A DNA stretch of 64,000 nt from the NCBI RefSeq assembly GCF_011067745.1, contig NZ_JAAMPJ010000002.1, positions 1 through 64,000 of the forward strand, read 5' to 3'. Source of the stretch: Lentzea alba. GTDB lineage: Bacteria; Actinomycetota; Actinomycetes; Mycobacteriales; Pseudonocardiaceae. The translations under genes and the position numbers were made by a program. The notes under the pieces were generated by a model, which did no database searches, was not told the DNA's origin, and saw nothing but the letters and a program-made list of their open reading frames with translations. Shown here one piece after another: positions 1-8,363 of the stretch; the stretch's first letter is position 1, and each line of letters begins with the position of its first letter.

Positions 1-80
1 CGCCGCGCCCACCGCTGCAGCGTCTCCCGCTCCTGCTCGGTCAACGTCACCACAGCAGGAGGACGTCCAATCCGCGCCAT
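1..80 (-). mobile_element. IS630-family transposase, N-terminal fragment cut by window edge
   Basis: Reading the minus strand from an ATG at 80 gives 26 codons that stay open to the left edge. They begin MARIGRPPAVV and continue with a TLTEQERETLQRWARR-type stretch. This GRP start followed by an E-R-x-x-L-x-R-W-A-R helix is the usual opening of the helix-turn-helix region of IS630/Tc1-mariner-type transposases. The rest of the element, including the DDE domain and the other terminal repeat, lies outside the window. Its start is only 43 bp from the stop codon of the SDR gene, so an insertion next to that gene's 3' end is likely. Whether the element is intact cannot be seen. Confidence 0.6.
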
Positions 81-123
81 CAACCCACACTAGACTTACC
101 TGGCGGATTTCCGGCGCACGACA

Positions 124-1011
124 CTAGGCGGTCTGCGAAGGCTCCACCAGCGCACGGAGCCGGGGAGGCATCCTCTTCTCCAACCCGTACGGTTCGAGGT
201 GAGCCTGCAGCACGCCCGTGAACGCCCGCTCCACCGAAGCGGTGTCCCAGTTGTCGCTCTCCAGGATCGGCTGCTTGAAGTACGGCTGCCCCACGATGTG
301 GAGCTGACGGCCGTTGCAGCGGATGACCTGACCGGTGATGCCCTCGGCGCGGTCCGAGAGCAGGAACAGCACCAGCGGCGCCACCTTGCCCGGCGTACGG
401 TCCGCCGGAATGGCGCGCAGCGAACGTTCCGACTTCCACACCATCCGCGTGTGCGCGACCGGGCACACGGCGTTCACGCGGATGCCTTCGGCTTCCAGGT
501 CGAGCGCCCACGAGTAGCTCAGCGACGCCACCGCGCCCTTGGTCGCCGAATAGGTGGCGAGTTTGCGCTGGCCGAAGGAGGCGCCGGAGGAAATGTTGAT
601 GATCGAGCCACCACCGGACGCCCGCATCGCCCTCATCGCGGCGATTCCGACGTAGATGACGCCCAGGACGTTCACCTCGACGACGTGCTTGATCGTCTCG
701 GGGTCGTCCTCCCACGGTGCGGTCTCGTAGTTCAGTCCCGCGTTGTTCACCAGGCCGTCCACGCGGCCGAATTCGTCGACGCACAGGTCGACGATCTTGG
801 CTGCCTCGCTCGGGTCGGCGACCGTGTGGTTCGAGGCGACGGCCCGGCCGCCGTAGCCGCGGATGTGCTCCGCGACCCGTTCTGCCAGGTCACCGTCGTT
901 GTCGTTGACCACGACCGACGCGCCCGCGAGGGCGGCGTGCATGGCGTAGGCCTCACCCAGCCCTCGGCCGGCCCCCGTGATGACAACCGCTTTTCCGTCC
1001 AGGATCCCCAT
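124..1011 (-). CDS. SDR-family NAD(P)-dependent oxidoreductase
   Basis: A 295-residue short-chain dehydrogenase. The Rossmann glycine motif TGAGRGLG is at residues 12-19, NNAG at 89-92, and the catalytic Ser (141/142), Tyr154 and Lys158 (YSATK) are present. It is about 45 residues longer than a minimal SDR, with a C-terminal tail starting near the VGQPYFKQP region, as in fatty-acid or hydroxyacyl-CoA type SDRs. The ATG at 1011 is preferred because it directly precedes the Rossmann fold and has an AGAGAG stretch upstream; the longer frame adds low-complexity sequence. It stands alone between the IS fragment and the trehalose transporter. The substrate cannot be assigned. Confidence 0.85.
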   Translation of the reverse strand: MGILDGKAVVITGAGRGLGEAYAMHAALAGASVVVNDNDGDLAERVAEHIRGYGGRAVASNHTVADPSEAAKIVDLCVDEFGRVDGLVNNAGLNYETAPWEDDPETIKHVVEVNVLGVIYVGIAAMRAMRASGGGSIINISSGASFGQRKLATYSATKGAVASLSYSWALDLEAEGIRVNAVCPVAHTRMVWKSERSLRAIPADRTPGKVAPLVLFLLSDRAEGITGQVIRCNGRQLHIVGQPYFKQPILESDNWDTASVERAFTGVLQAHLEPYGLEKRMPPRLRALVEPSQTA

Positions 1012-1237
1012 TGCACGCTCTCTTTCACTCAGCGGCGGTTCCCCGGAACCCCCCTGTGGCCCTGTACCCGCCTTCGACAAGCGTGCGGACTAACCGAAGC
1101 GGCGTAGAACATGTTTCGATGAGATGTCGCTGCCGAGCGCCCAATGGCGAACCGAGTTCGGCCCGGCAGTTGGCCCCGACTAATCAGTCCCTCCGGACCA
1201 AGGCCTTTGGACCTAACCCGATCGAGTGACAAAAAGA

Positions 1238-1266
1238 GGCCGCCTTCCCGCGAGGGGAAGGCGGCC
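1238..1266 (-). terminator. Intrinsic terminator of the lpqY-sugABC operon
   Basis: An 11-bp perfect inverted repeat (GGCCGCCTTCC / GGAAGGCGGCC, arms 1238-1248 and 1256-1266, 7-nt loop) lies 14 bp past the sugC stop. Read in the direction of the operon it is followed by TCTTTTTG, so it fits a Rho-independent terminator for the minus strand. Confidence 0.85.
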
Positions 1267-1280
1267 GGGAAAACGAGAAT

Positions 1281-2465
1281 TCACCGTTCCGTGTAGGTCA
1301 GGTTCCTGCCGCTGGACGGATCGAAGAGCTGCACCTTGTCCGCGTCGAACCAGATGTCCGCCGAGGCTCCCTCGACCGCGCCGGACGCCGACGACAGGCG
1401 CGTCACGAGCGAGATGCCGTCACCCGGCACGTCGTCCGCTCCGGCGTCCGCCGCGAGCTCCTGCAGCTCGGCCGAGGCCGCCTGCTCTCCGGTGAGGTTG
1501 AAGTAGGCGTACTTGTCCGACCCCATCGACTCCAGCACGTCCACCTGCGAGGTGAACTTGCCTCCCGACGACAACGCCGCCGCGTCGACCAGGGCGGCGT
1601 CCTCGAAGTGCTCCGGGCGAATGCCCATGATCACCTCGCGGGGCGCGTCGGAACCCTCCACCAGCTGCCGCACCCGGTCCGTCAGCGTGCAGTCGCCGAG
1701 GACCGACCTCAGCGCGCCGTTCTCCAGCGTCGCCGGTACGAAGTTCATCGACGGCGAGCCGATGAAGCCGGCGACGAAGAGGTTGGCCGGGTGTTCGTAG
1801 AGGAACTGCGGTGCGCCGATCTGCTGCACGACCCCGCCGCGCATGACGACGACCCGGTCGCCGAGGGTCATCGCCTCGGTCTGGTCGTGCGTCACGTACA
1901 CCGTGGTCGTGCCGAGCTGCTTCTGCAGGCGCGACACCGAGGTGCGCATCTGCACGCGCAGCTTGGCGTCCAGGTTGGACAGCGGTTCGTCCATCAGGAA
2001 CGCCTTGGGGCTGCGCACGATCGCGCGGCCCATCGCCACGCGCTGCCGCTGGCCACCGGACAGGTTGGACGGCTTGCGGTCCAGGTGTTGGGTGAGGTCC
2101 AAGATCTCGGCCGCTTCCTGGACCTTCCGCTCGACCGTGGCGTTGTCCACCTTGGCCAGTCGCAACGGGAAGGCCATGTTCTCCTTCACCGTCATGTGCG
2201 GGTAGAGCGCGTAGGACTGGAACACCATCGCGATGTCGCGGTCCTTGGGCGCCCGCTCGTTGACGCGCTGCCCGCCGATGCGCAGCTCGCCGTCGGTGAT
2301 GTCCTCCAGGCCCGCGATCATGTTGAGCGTGGTGGACTTCCCGCAGCCGGACGGTCCGACCAGGATGATGAACTCGCCGTCCGCGATCTCCAGGTTGACT
2401 TCCTGCACGGCCAAAGCGCCGTCGGGATACCGCTTGGTCACCTGGTCCAGAACGATCTCTGCCAT
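1281..2465 (-). CDS. sugC: Trehalose ABC importer ATP-binding protein SugC
   Basis: A 394-residue MalK/UgpC-type ATPase that energises sugar uptake through SugAB. Visible motifs: Walker A GPSGCGKST (37-45), Q-loop Gln83, signature LSGGQRQR (135-142), Walker B FLMDEP (156-161), H-loop His193, and a C-terminal TOBE-like regulatory domain from about residue 240. Length is normal for the family. It is the last gene of the operon, 8 bp after sugB, with a strong terminator behind it. The name rests on the lpqY-sugA-sugB-sugC order, identical to that of the mycobacterial trehalose-recycling transporter; the sequence alone would only say carbohydrate importer. Confidence 0.88.
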   Translation of the reverse strand: MAEIVLDQVTKRYPDGALAVQEVNLEIADGEFIILVGPSGCGKSTTLNMIAGLEDITDGELRIGGQRVNERAPKDRDIAMVFQSYALYPHMTVKENMAFPLRLAKVDNATVERKVQEAAEILDLTQHLDRKPSNLSGGQRQRVAMGRAIVRSPKAFLMDEPLSNLDAKLRVQMRTSVSRLQKQLGTTTVYVTHDQTEAMTLGDRVVVMRGGVVQQIGAPQFLYEHPANLFVAGFIGSPSMNFVPATLENGALRSVLGDCTLTDRVRQLVEGSDAPREVIMGIRPEHFEDAALVDAAALSSGGKFTSQVDVLESMGSDKYAYFNLTGEQAASAELQELAADAGADDVPGDGISLVTRLSSASGAVEGASADIWFDADKVQLFDPSSGRNLTYTER

Positions 2466-2473
2466 TGGTCAAC

Positions 2474-3319
2474 TCACCCCTTGACGGCGCCGGAGGTCAG
2501 GCCGGCGACGATCCGGCGCTGGAAGAACAACACGAAGAGGATGATCGGAATGGTGATCACGACGGCGGCCGCCGCGATCGACCCGGCCGGGTCCTCGAAC
2601 TGCGAGCTGCCGGTGAAGAACGACAGCGCCACCGGCACGGTCCGCGTCTGCTCGGTCGAGGTGAGCGAGATCGCGAACAGGAAGTCGTTCCAGCAGAAGA
2701 TGAACACCAGGATCGCCGTCGTGAACACGCCCGGCGCGGCCAGCGGTGCGATGACGCGACGGAACGCCTGCCCCGGTGTCGCGCCGTCCATCTTCGCCGC
2801 CTTCTCGAGTTCCCAGGGGATCTCGCGGAAGAAGGCCGACAGGGTGTAGATCGCGAGCGGCAGCGCGAACGTGATGTACGGCAGGATCAGGCCGGGCCAC
2901 GTGTCGAACAGGCCGAGCGAGCGCTCGATCTCGAACAACGGGGACACCAGCGAGACCTGCGGGAACATCGCGATCAACAACGAGACGCCGACCAGCAGGT
3001 TCTTGCCGGGGAAGTCCAGCCTGGCGATGGCGTAGGCGGCCATCGTGCCGAACACCACGGCGATCGTGGTCGCGATGATCGCGATGCCGATGGAGTTGAC
3101 CAGCGCCCGCGTGAACTCGGTCGTGGAGAAGATGTTCTGGTAGTTCTCCAGACTCCACTCGCGCGGGATGAAGTTGCCGTCCGCCAACGTCTCCGACGAC
3201 TTGAACGACAGCGACACGATCCACAGCACCGGGACCAGCGCGTAGATCACGACGACCGTGTTGAGCACGCCCCAGCCGACCTTCTTGCCGGTGGTCTCCG
3301 CTCCTCCGATACCAGCCAT
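2474..3319 (-). CDS. sugB: Trehalose ABC importer permease SugB
   Basis: A 281-residue inner-membrane permease of the MalG type with six predicted membrane segments. The cytoplasmic EAA loop that contacts the ATPase reads [15 protein letters not shown], and the C-terminus has the short charged tail typical of MalG proteins. The ATG at 3319 shares an ATGA overlap with the stop of sugA, so the two are probably translationally coupled. A longer reading frame upstream is only the alternative frame of sugA. It would form the membrane channel with SugA. Confidence 0.87.
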   Translation of the reverse strand: MAGIGGAETTGKKVGWGVLNTVVVIYALVPVLWIVSLSFKSSETLADGNFIPREWSLENYQNIFSTTEFTRALVNSIGIAIIATTIAVVFGTMAAYAIARLDFPGKNLLVGVSLLIAMFPQVSLVSPLFEIERSLGLFDTWPGLILPYITFALPLAIYTLSAFFREIPWELEKAAKMDGATPGQAFRRVIAPLAAPGVFTTAILVFIFCWNDFLFAISLTSTEQTRTVPVALSFFTGSSQFEDPAGSIAAAAVVITIPIILFVLFFQRRIVAGLTSGAVKG

Positions 3320-4278
3320 CAGCGCTTCCCCCCGTCGTCGCTGCCGGGAGCAGCGGTGCCGAAGAGCTTGATGAACACGAACGCGATGATCGCGACCATG
3401 ATGAAGATCAACACCGACATCGTCGATCCGATGCCGAGGTTCAAGCCCTTGATGAGGTTGTTGTAGGTCAGCATCGACACCGACGACGTGCCCTGCGAAC
3501 CCGCGGTGAGCACGAACAGGTTGTCGAAGATGCGGAACGCGTCGAGCGTGCGGAACAGCAGTGCCACCAGGATCGCCGGCTTCATGATCGGCACGGTGAT
3601 CTTGATGAACCGCTGCCAGCCGCTCGCACCGTCCATCGCGGCGGCCTTGAGCAGGTCGTCCGGCACCAGCGCCAGGCCCGCCATCAGCAGCAGGGCCATG
3701 AACGGCGTGGTCTTCCAGATCTCCGCGAGACCCACGACCATCAGCGCCGGGATCTTCTCCGTGAGCACGGGATCGCCGCCGAGCGCCTCCGCGAGGTAGC
3801 CGGTGCCGGGCGTCCAGGCGAAGCGCCAGGAGAACGCGGCCACGACCGTCACGATGCCGTACGGGATCAGCGTCGTCGTGCGGACGATGCCCCGGCCGAC
3901 CAGCGCCCGGTGCATGATCAGCGCGAGCGACATGCCCAGCACCAGTTCGACGGCGACCGTGACGACGGTGAGCAACACGGTCACCCAGACCGCGTTCCAC
4001 CAGTACGGGCTGCTGAGCACCGTGACGTAGTTGTCGAACCAGATCCACTCGGTGCGGTCCGGGAACTTCAGGTCGAACCGCTGCATCGACAGCAGCAGCG
4101 AGTAGAGGATCGGCCAGCCGGTCACCGCGATCATGGTGATCGCGGCCGGCGCGCAGAGCAGCCAGCCGAGTCTGCGCTCGGCCCTCTTGCCCTCGCTCAG
4201 CGCGACTTTCTTCTTCGGCGCAACGGTTTCCGGTGACGTCTCGGTCTTCGCCGTGCCTTCTGTCGTCGTCTGACTCAC
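3319..4278 (-). CDS. sugA: Trehalose ABC importer permease SugA
   Basis: A 319-residue MalF-type permease. A charged cytoplasmic N-terminus (about 40 residues, Lys/Glu/Thr-rich) precedes six hydrophobic segments. The EAA loop [15 protein letters not shown] lies about 100 residues before the end. The GTG at 4278 forms a GTGA overlap with the lpqY stop, which decides this start over a longer frame that runs into lpqY. It partners SugB, SugC and the binding protein LpqY. Confidence 0.87.
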   Translation of the reverse strand: MSQTTTEGTAKTETSPETVAPKKKVALSEGKRAERRLGWLLCAPAAITMIAVTGWPILYSLLLSMQRFDLKFPDRTEWIWFDNYVTVLSSPYWWNAVWVTVLLTVVTVAVELVLGMSLALIMHRALVGRGIVRTTTLIPYGIVTVVAAFSWRFAWTPGTGYLAEALGGDPVLTEKIPALMVVGLAEIWKTTPFMALLLMAGLALVPDDLLKAAAMDGASGWQRFIKITVPIMKPAILVALLFRTLDAFRIFDNLFVLTAGSQGTSSVSMLTYNNLIKGLNLGIGSTMSVLIFIMVAIIAFVFIKLFGTAAPGSDDGGKR

Positions 4279-5528
4279 GGCAGCACCCCCTTCGAGTCGA
4301 GAGCGTCCTGCAGTTCCTTGCGCAGCCTGTCCGCCGTGGCCTGCGGGTCGATGCTCGCGGGCGGCGACAGGATCGTGGAGATGACCGTCGAGACGTTCTG
4401 GTACGCGGGCGTGCGCGGCCGCACACTCGCGTTCTTCAACGTCTCCTTGATGTCGTCGCGCATCGGGTACGCCTCGGCCATCTCGGGCTCGTCGTAGACG
4501 GCCTCGATGGTCGGCGGCACACCGTCCTTGAGCGCGGCGAGCTTCTGGTTTTCCGCACTGCGCAAGCACAACACCGCGTCGAACGACTCGTCCGGGTGCG
4601 TGGTGTAGTTGCTGACGGCGTAGTTGATCCCACCGACGGTGACCTTCGCGGCCTCACCGCTCACCGTGGGATACGGCGCCCACTTGAAGTTCTTCGCGAA
4701 GTCCGGCTTCTTCTGCGCCGCCGCGTAGACGTAGGGCCAGTTGAGCTGGAACGCCGCGTTGCCGGCCTCCATGGCGAGCCGCGCGGTGTCCTCGGCCGCG
4801 TTGGAGAAGGACGGGTCGATCGCCTTCGACGTCGCCAGCCTCTTCAACGCCGCCAACGCTTGCACGGCCTTGTCGTCGACGACGGCCTTGGTGCCGTTCT
4901 CGTCGAGGATGGTGCCGCCGTTGGAGTTGACGAGGGTGTTGTACAGCACGACGAGCCCCTCGTACTGCTTGCCCTGCCCCACGATCCGGCCGGGCTTCCC
5001 TTCCGCCACCAGCGCCTCGGCCATGGAGATCATCTCGTCCCACGTCTTCGGCGGCGTGGGCACCAGGTCCGATCGGTACCAGAGCAACTGGACGTTGGTG
5101 TTGTCCGGCGCTCCGTACAACTTGCCCTCGTAGGTCGCCGTGTCGAGCGGTGTCTTCAGCGTGCCGCTCTCCACCTGCGACTTGACCGAGCCGGTGAACT
5201 CCCTGATCCAGCCCGCCTTCGCCAGTTCCGCGGTCCACGTGACGTCGAGCCCGAGCACGTCCATGCTGTCGTCTTCGGCCGCGAGTCTGCGCACCATCTG
5301 TTCGCGCTGACCGTCCGCCTCGCGCGGCAGCTTGTTGTAGACGATGTGGTAGCGCCCACCGGCCTTCGCGTTGCAGCTGTCGACGACGGCCTGGAAGTTC
5401 TCCTGGGGATACTTGTAGACGTTGACGGTGATGCCGCCGTCGCCCGACCCGCACGCCGTGAGGGTTCCTGCCGCGAGCACCGCGGCTCCCACTCCGGCGG
5501 CAAGTCGATAGCGCCGTGTCCCACCCAT
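4275..5528 (-). CDS. lpqY: Trehalose-binding lipoprotein LpqY
   Basis: A 417-residue extracellular solute-binding lipoprotein and first gene of the importer operon. The ATG at 5528 follows a good AGGAGG ribosome site 11 nt upstream. The signal peptide has Arg residues at 5-8, a hydrophobic core, and a lipobox LTAC with the lipidated Cys at 26. The mature part has the family-1 sugar-binding architecture. In mycobacteria LpqY binds trehalose released from trehalose mycolates. This organism shows no mycolate genes here, so the trehalose ligand is inferred from operon order and could be another disaccharide. Confidence 0.82.
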   Translation of the reverse strand: MGGTRRYRLAAGVGAAVLAAGTLTACGSGDGGITVNVYKYPQENFQAVVDSCNAKAGGRYHIVYNKLPREADGQREQMVRRLAAEDDSMDVLGLDVTWTAELAKAGWIREFTGSVKSQVESGTLKTPLDTATYEGKLYGAPDNTNVQLLWYRSDLVPTPPKTWDEMISMAEALVAEGKPGRIVGQGKQYEGLVVLYNTLVNSNGGTILDENGTKAVVDDKAVQALAALKRLATSKAIDPSFSNAAEDTARLAMEAGNAAFQLNWPYVYAAAQKKPDFAKNFKWAPYPTVSGEAAKVTVGGINYAVSNYTTHPDESFDAVLCLRSAENQKLAALKDGVPPTIEAVYDEPEMAEAYPMRDDIKETLKNASVRPRTPAYQNVSTVISTILSPPASIDPQATADRLRKELQDALDSKGVLP

Positions 5529-5626
5529 CGGCCCTGCCTCCTTCCCGACTACACGGAGGAGCCAGACCACCCTTCTGCCCGGCACCTCGTCGTGCCACCG
5601 GCCGCACCGGGCGAACCGGTCAACCG

Positions 5627-5655
5627 AACCTAGGCCCGGTGATCAGGAGCCGCAA
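5627..5655 (-). promoter_or_regulatory. Possible sigma-70 promoter of lpqY-sugABC
   Basis: On the minus strand TTGCGG (5650-5655) and TAGGTT (5627-5632) are separated by 17 bp, about 100 bp before the lpqY start. Both boxes are moderate matches only. Confidence 0.35.
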
Positions 5656-5699
5656 CCAAGGGAAGCAACGATTCAGAACCAATGGGTTTTTTCGTAGTC

Positions 5700-6224
5700 T
5701 CAGCTGTTGGGGTTGACCGGCCGCATCGCGAGCTTCGCGAGCAGGTCACGCCCCTTCTCGGCCGACTTCGGGTGACAGAGCACGTCATACCGCCCCGCCA
5801 CCAACTGGCTCGCCGACTGGAAGTCCCGCTTGCCGCGCGCCGACCCGTACCCGACCGCCGCGAACACGAGCCCGAAGAACACACCGGTGATCAGACCGGT
5901 CAGCACCGGCCCGACCGTCACTCCCGGTTCCGGGCTGAAGAGGGTGAGCAGCAGGCCGACGAAGAGACCGAACCAGGCACCGCTCGCCGCACCCGTCGCG
6001 AGCACGCGTCCCCAGGTGAGCTTGCCGGTGACGCGCTCGACGAGCATCAGGTCGACGCCGACCACGGTGATGTCCTGCACCGAGAAGTCCTCGACGGCGA
6101 GGAAGTCGACCGCGCGCTGAGCTTCCTCGTACGTGGCGTACGAGCCGATCGGCCACCCCGTCGGCGGGGTGGGCAGGCGGGGCGGGACACCGGGCCGGTT
6201 CGGGTTGGCGAACGGACTCGTCAC
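5700..6224 (-). CDS. General-stress-protein 17M-like membrane protein
   Basis: A 174-residue protein. An N-terminal soluble domain (GWPIGSYATYEEAQRAVDFL onward) resembles the YflT/general stress protein 17M domain. Two Gly/Ala/Phe-rich membrane segments follow around residues 75-130, then a short cytoplasmic tail. The GTG at 6224 is chosen because AGAGGTGG sits just upstream; an ATG at 6260 in frame would add 12 residues without a ribosome site. A similar gene (Rv1234) lies beside lpqY in M. tuberculosis, so the placement is conserved. The molecular role is not known. Confidence 0.7.
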   Translation of the reverse strand: MTSPFANPNRPGVPPRLPTPPTGWPIGSYATYEEAQRAVDFLAVEDFSVQDITVVGVDLMLVERVTGKLTWGRVLATGAASGAWFGLFVGLLLTLFSPEPGVTVGPVLTGLITGVFFGLVFAAVGYGSARGKRDFQSASQLVAGRYDVLCHPKSAEKGRDLLAKLAMRPVNPNS

Positions 6225-6313
6225 AGGGACCACCTCTGTCGGACGCGCTGATCGTTCCATCCTGCCAGTGCCCGCTGCGGCGTGCTGAGACGCCTGCGGG
6301 TGTTTTGCCGGTT

Positions 6314-6808
6314 TCAGTCCTCGGGCGGCATGACCACGTGGTCTTCGTCGCGGTGGGGCCGGAAGAACCGCCAGTCCTCGCTGCCCGAATCGCCGCGCGG
6401 TGCCTCGATCCGGAGGCCGCCCGAGAGGAACACCGTCAGGCTCCCCTCCCCGGTCACCTCGACCGACGTCACGAGGATCTGCTCGGCGGCCAGGAGCGTG
6501 GTCAGCTTCGCGGCCCGGACGTCGAACCTGTTGGCCCCCTGCACGTCCCAGTCGAACTTGCCCTCACCGGTCCGGCCGGACGGTGGCAGGTAGACGTCGG
6601 ACGCCCCGGTGAGGCGCTTGTCCCCGAGGGACAGCCGCCACCCGCACTGCAGGTGCAGCGCGTACTCGGCCCTCTCGCGAGCACCGCCCCGGTGGTCGGT
6701 CGTCTCACGAAGCGGCCCGAAGCCCAGCCACACGAGGTCGCAGGCGCGGCCGACCTGACGCCACCGCTCACCGACCAGCTCTGCCAGCGACTGGCGTGCC
6801 CTCTCCAT
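6314..6808 (-). CDS. Conserved hypothetical protein, possibly immunity-like
   Basis: A 164-residue soluble protein without signal peptide or membrane segment. It contains a W-L-G-F-G-P-L motif near residue 27 and an EYALHLQCGWRL stretch near 48, followed by a beta-rich region and an acidic, Trp-containing C-terminus. A GTG three bases upstream (6811) is an equally possible start. It lies first of three unrelated orphan genes on the minus strand. I do not recognise a function; the size and isolated clustering would suit stand-alone immunity or house-keeping proteins, which is a guess. Confidence 0.5.
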   Translation of the reverse strand: MERARQSLAELVGERWRQVGRACDLVWLGFGPLRETTDHRGGARERAEYALHLQCGWRLSLGDKRLTGASDVYLPPSGRTGEGKFDWDVQGANRFDVRAAKLTTLLAAEQILVTSVEVTGEGSLTVFLSGGLRIEAPRGDSGSEDWRFFRPHRDEDHVVMPPED

Positions 6809-6834
6809 CACCCGAACAGTGTTGCCGTGCCCCG

Positions 6835-7434
6835 TCAGCCGGGAAAGGCGATTTCGAACCGGTGCGCGAAGGCCCGGTACGACCGCGCGTACACGTCCGC
6901 CTTGTCCGCCACCCGCTCGCGTTCCTTCTTCAGCACCTCACCGGCCGCCCCGGCATTGCCGTTCAGGACGTGGATGATCGCGAGCTTCCGCGCCCGTTCG
7001 AAGTCGAGCAACGTCTCGGGCTTGCCGACGAGCTCCTTCGACACCGCGCCCCACTCGGCCCGCTTGTCGATGTACGGCTTGCCGTGCTTGAGAAACGCGC
7101 TCACCAGCGACGAAGCGACAGCCGCGTGGTCACCGCCGGGTTCGAAGACCCACTTCCAGACCGGCTTCTCCCCCATCAGCCACCCGAGCGGAGTGGACAG
7201 CAGGGGTGTCCCGGGGATGCCGACGCCGAGCGTGCGGCACACCTCGTCGTAGCGCGCGAAGCACACGCCGACCAGCGGGGTGAGCTCCAGCGAGCCCGCC
7301 ACGGCGAAACCGAGCCAGCCGGACACGCCGTCGCCGCGGTCCTGCCGCCAGACGTGACCCCGGCGGACGAAGCCGGTCGGGTGCAGGGCGGTGTCCACGG
7401 CTACCAGCGCGTCGGTTTTGGGGGATGGCCTCAC
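6835..7434 (-). CDS. Hypothetical protein, DUF4304-like N-terminus
   Basis: A 199-residue soluble protein starting at a GTG. The opening, ALHPTGFVRRGHVWRQ, has the Gly-Phe-x-Arg-x-Gly ... Trp pattern seen in DUF4304-type proteins, and the second half is helical and charged (repeated Lys/Glu/Arg around residues 125-180). No catalytic motif is evident. It sits 26 bp from the gene on its left and 27 bp from the one on its right, all on the minus strand, so the three may be co-transcribed. Family assignment is tentative. Confidence 0.55.
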   Translation of the reverse strand: MRPSPKTDALVAVDTALHPTGFVRRGHVWRQDRGDGVSGWLGFAVAGSLELTPLVGVCFARYDEVCRTLGVGIPGTPLLSTPLGWLMGEKPVWKWVFEPGGDHAAVASSLVSAFLKHGKPYIDKRAEWGAVSKELVGKPETLLDFERARKLAIIHVLNGNAGAAGEVLKKERERVADKADVYARSYRAFAHRFEIAFPG

Positions 7435-7461
7435 GAACGACAGAGTCCCACCGATGATCGG

Positions 7462-8283
7462 TCAGTGCAGCACGGGCTGGAGGAACTTCGCCAGCGCGTC
7501 CACCGCCTCCGCGGGGACCTCGTCGAGGTGTTCGGTGAGCTGCAACAAAAGCCGCCCGCCACCCAGATCGGTGACCGAGAAGCAGGGCGCCGTCGAGCAA
7601 ACCTGTTGCACACCACCCAAAGCAGCGACCTGACGCGGGCCGAGCAACGTCGCCCAGTGCGGGCCGCGAGCCAGTTCCGCTGCCATGAAAAGAGATTCGT
7701 CGAGGCCCACGCCCACCGCTACCTCGTGTGCGGTCCGCACTCCCACCCGGTCCAGGGTGATCCAGCCGCCCGACGCGCGCACCAGCGACGCGCCCGACCG
7801 GAACATCGACAGCCAATCCTGTTGCACGGCATGGGAAATCCAGCCGCCGAACAACGAGCGGGCAGCGGTGACCACGATCTGGTGCGGGAACGCGGGGTCG
7901 TCCTTCAACAGGATCTCCGCGCACCAGCCGTCGTCGACCAGGGGAAGGCCCTGGAAGTCGAGCTGGACCAGTTGCACGCGCAGGAACGACGGCAGCTCCG
8001 TCAGTGCGGCCTCCCACGACGGAAGGGTGAACTCACCCGAAGAGAGCAGCAGGCGCGCATAACCCGGTGGCCCCCAGGGCGTTGTGTCTGATGGCCGGTA
8101 GTCGCGGGCCACCGACACGAGCTCCGTCACCGAGGCCGGGCAGAGGGGTTCGAGCAGTTCGGTGAACAGGGCCCCGAACCAGGTGGCCAGCGCGGGACGG
8201 TCGACGACGGAGAACGTGTCCAGCTCCAGGCGGACCACGTGCGGCGGCGACACAGGTCTCGGAAGCGTCAGATCTGTGCTCAA
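7462..8283 (-). CDS. Hypothetical protein, possibly type VI immunity (DUF3396)-like
   Basis: A 273-residue soluble protein. The section WATLLGPRQVAALGG near residue 213 resembles the W-x3-LG-x-x-x-V-x-x-LGG signature I associate with DUF3396 immunity-type proteins, and a Pro/Gly-rich segment TPWGPPGYARLL occurs near residue 68. ATG start at 8283. It is the first gene of the orphan trio in transcription order. No toxin gene is adjacent. The family call is a weak pattern match and should be tested by profile search. Confidence 0.5.
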   Translation of the reverse strand: MSTDLTLPRPVSPPHVVRLELDTFSVVDRPALATWFGALFTELLEPLCPASVTELVSVARDYRPSDTTPWGPPGYARLLLSSGEFTLPSWEAALTELPSFLRVQLVQLDFQGLPLVDDGWCAEILLKDDPAFPHQIVVTAARSLFGGWISHAVQQDWLSMFRSGASLVRASGGWITLDRVGVRTAHEVAVGVGLDESLFMAAELARGPHWATLLGPRQVAALGGVQQVCSTAPCFSVTDLGGGRLLLQLTEHLDEVPAEAVDALAKFLQPVLH

Positions 8284-8307
8284 AGTGAGCGAACCCTATG
8301 GCTCCCA

Positions 8308-8355
8308 GACAAAAACCGTTAGGGGCCACTCTCGTGAAAGAATGGCCCCTAACGG
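8308..8355 (-). terminator. Palindromic terminator after the acyl-CoA dehydrogenase gene
   Basis: A 13-bp perfect inverted repeat, CCGTTAGGGGCCA (8316-8328) and TGGCCCCTAACGG (8343-8355), with a 14-nt loop lies 8 bp past the minus-strand gene's stop. On that strand it is followed by TTTTTGTC. The AGGGGCC core recalls the larger palindrome at 62296. Confidence 0.8.
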
Positions 8356-8363
8356 AGGAACGT

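Noticed and set aside
2474..4426. A 650-codon minus-strand frame covering sugB and part of sugA
   Set aside because: Only its last 281 codons are permease; the upstream part is the wrong frame of sugA, and the ATGA overlap fixes the sugB start.
5671..5696. ACC-AAT-GGGT followed by TTTTTT on the plus strand, looking like a terminator
   Set aside because: The stem is only four or five pairs and no plus-strand gene precedes it.
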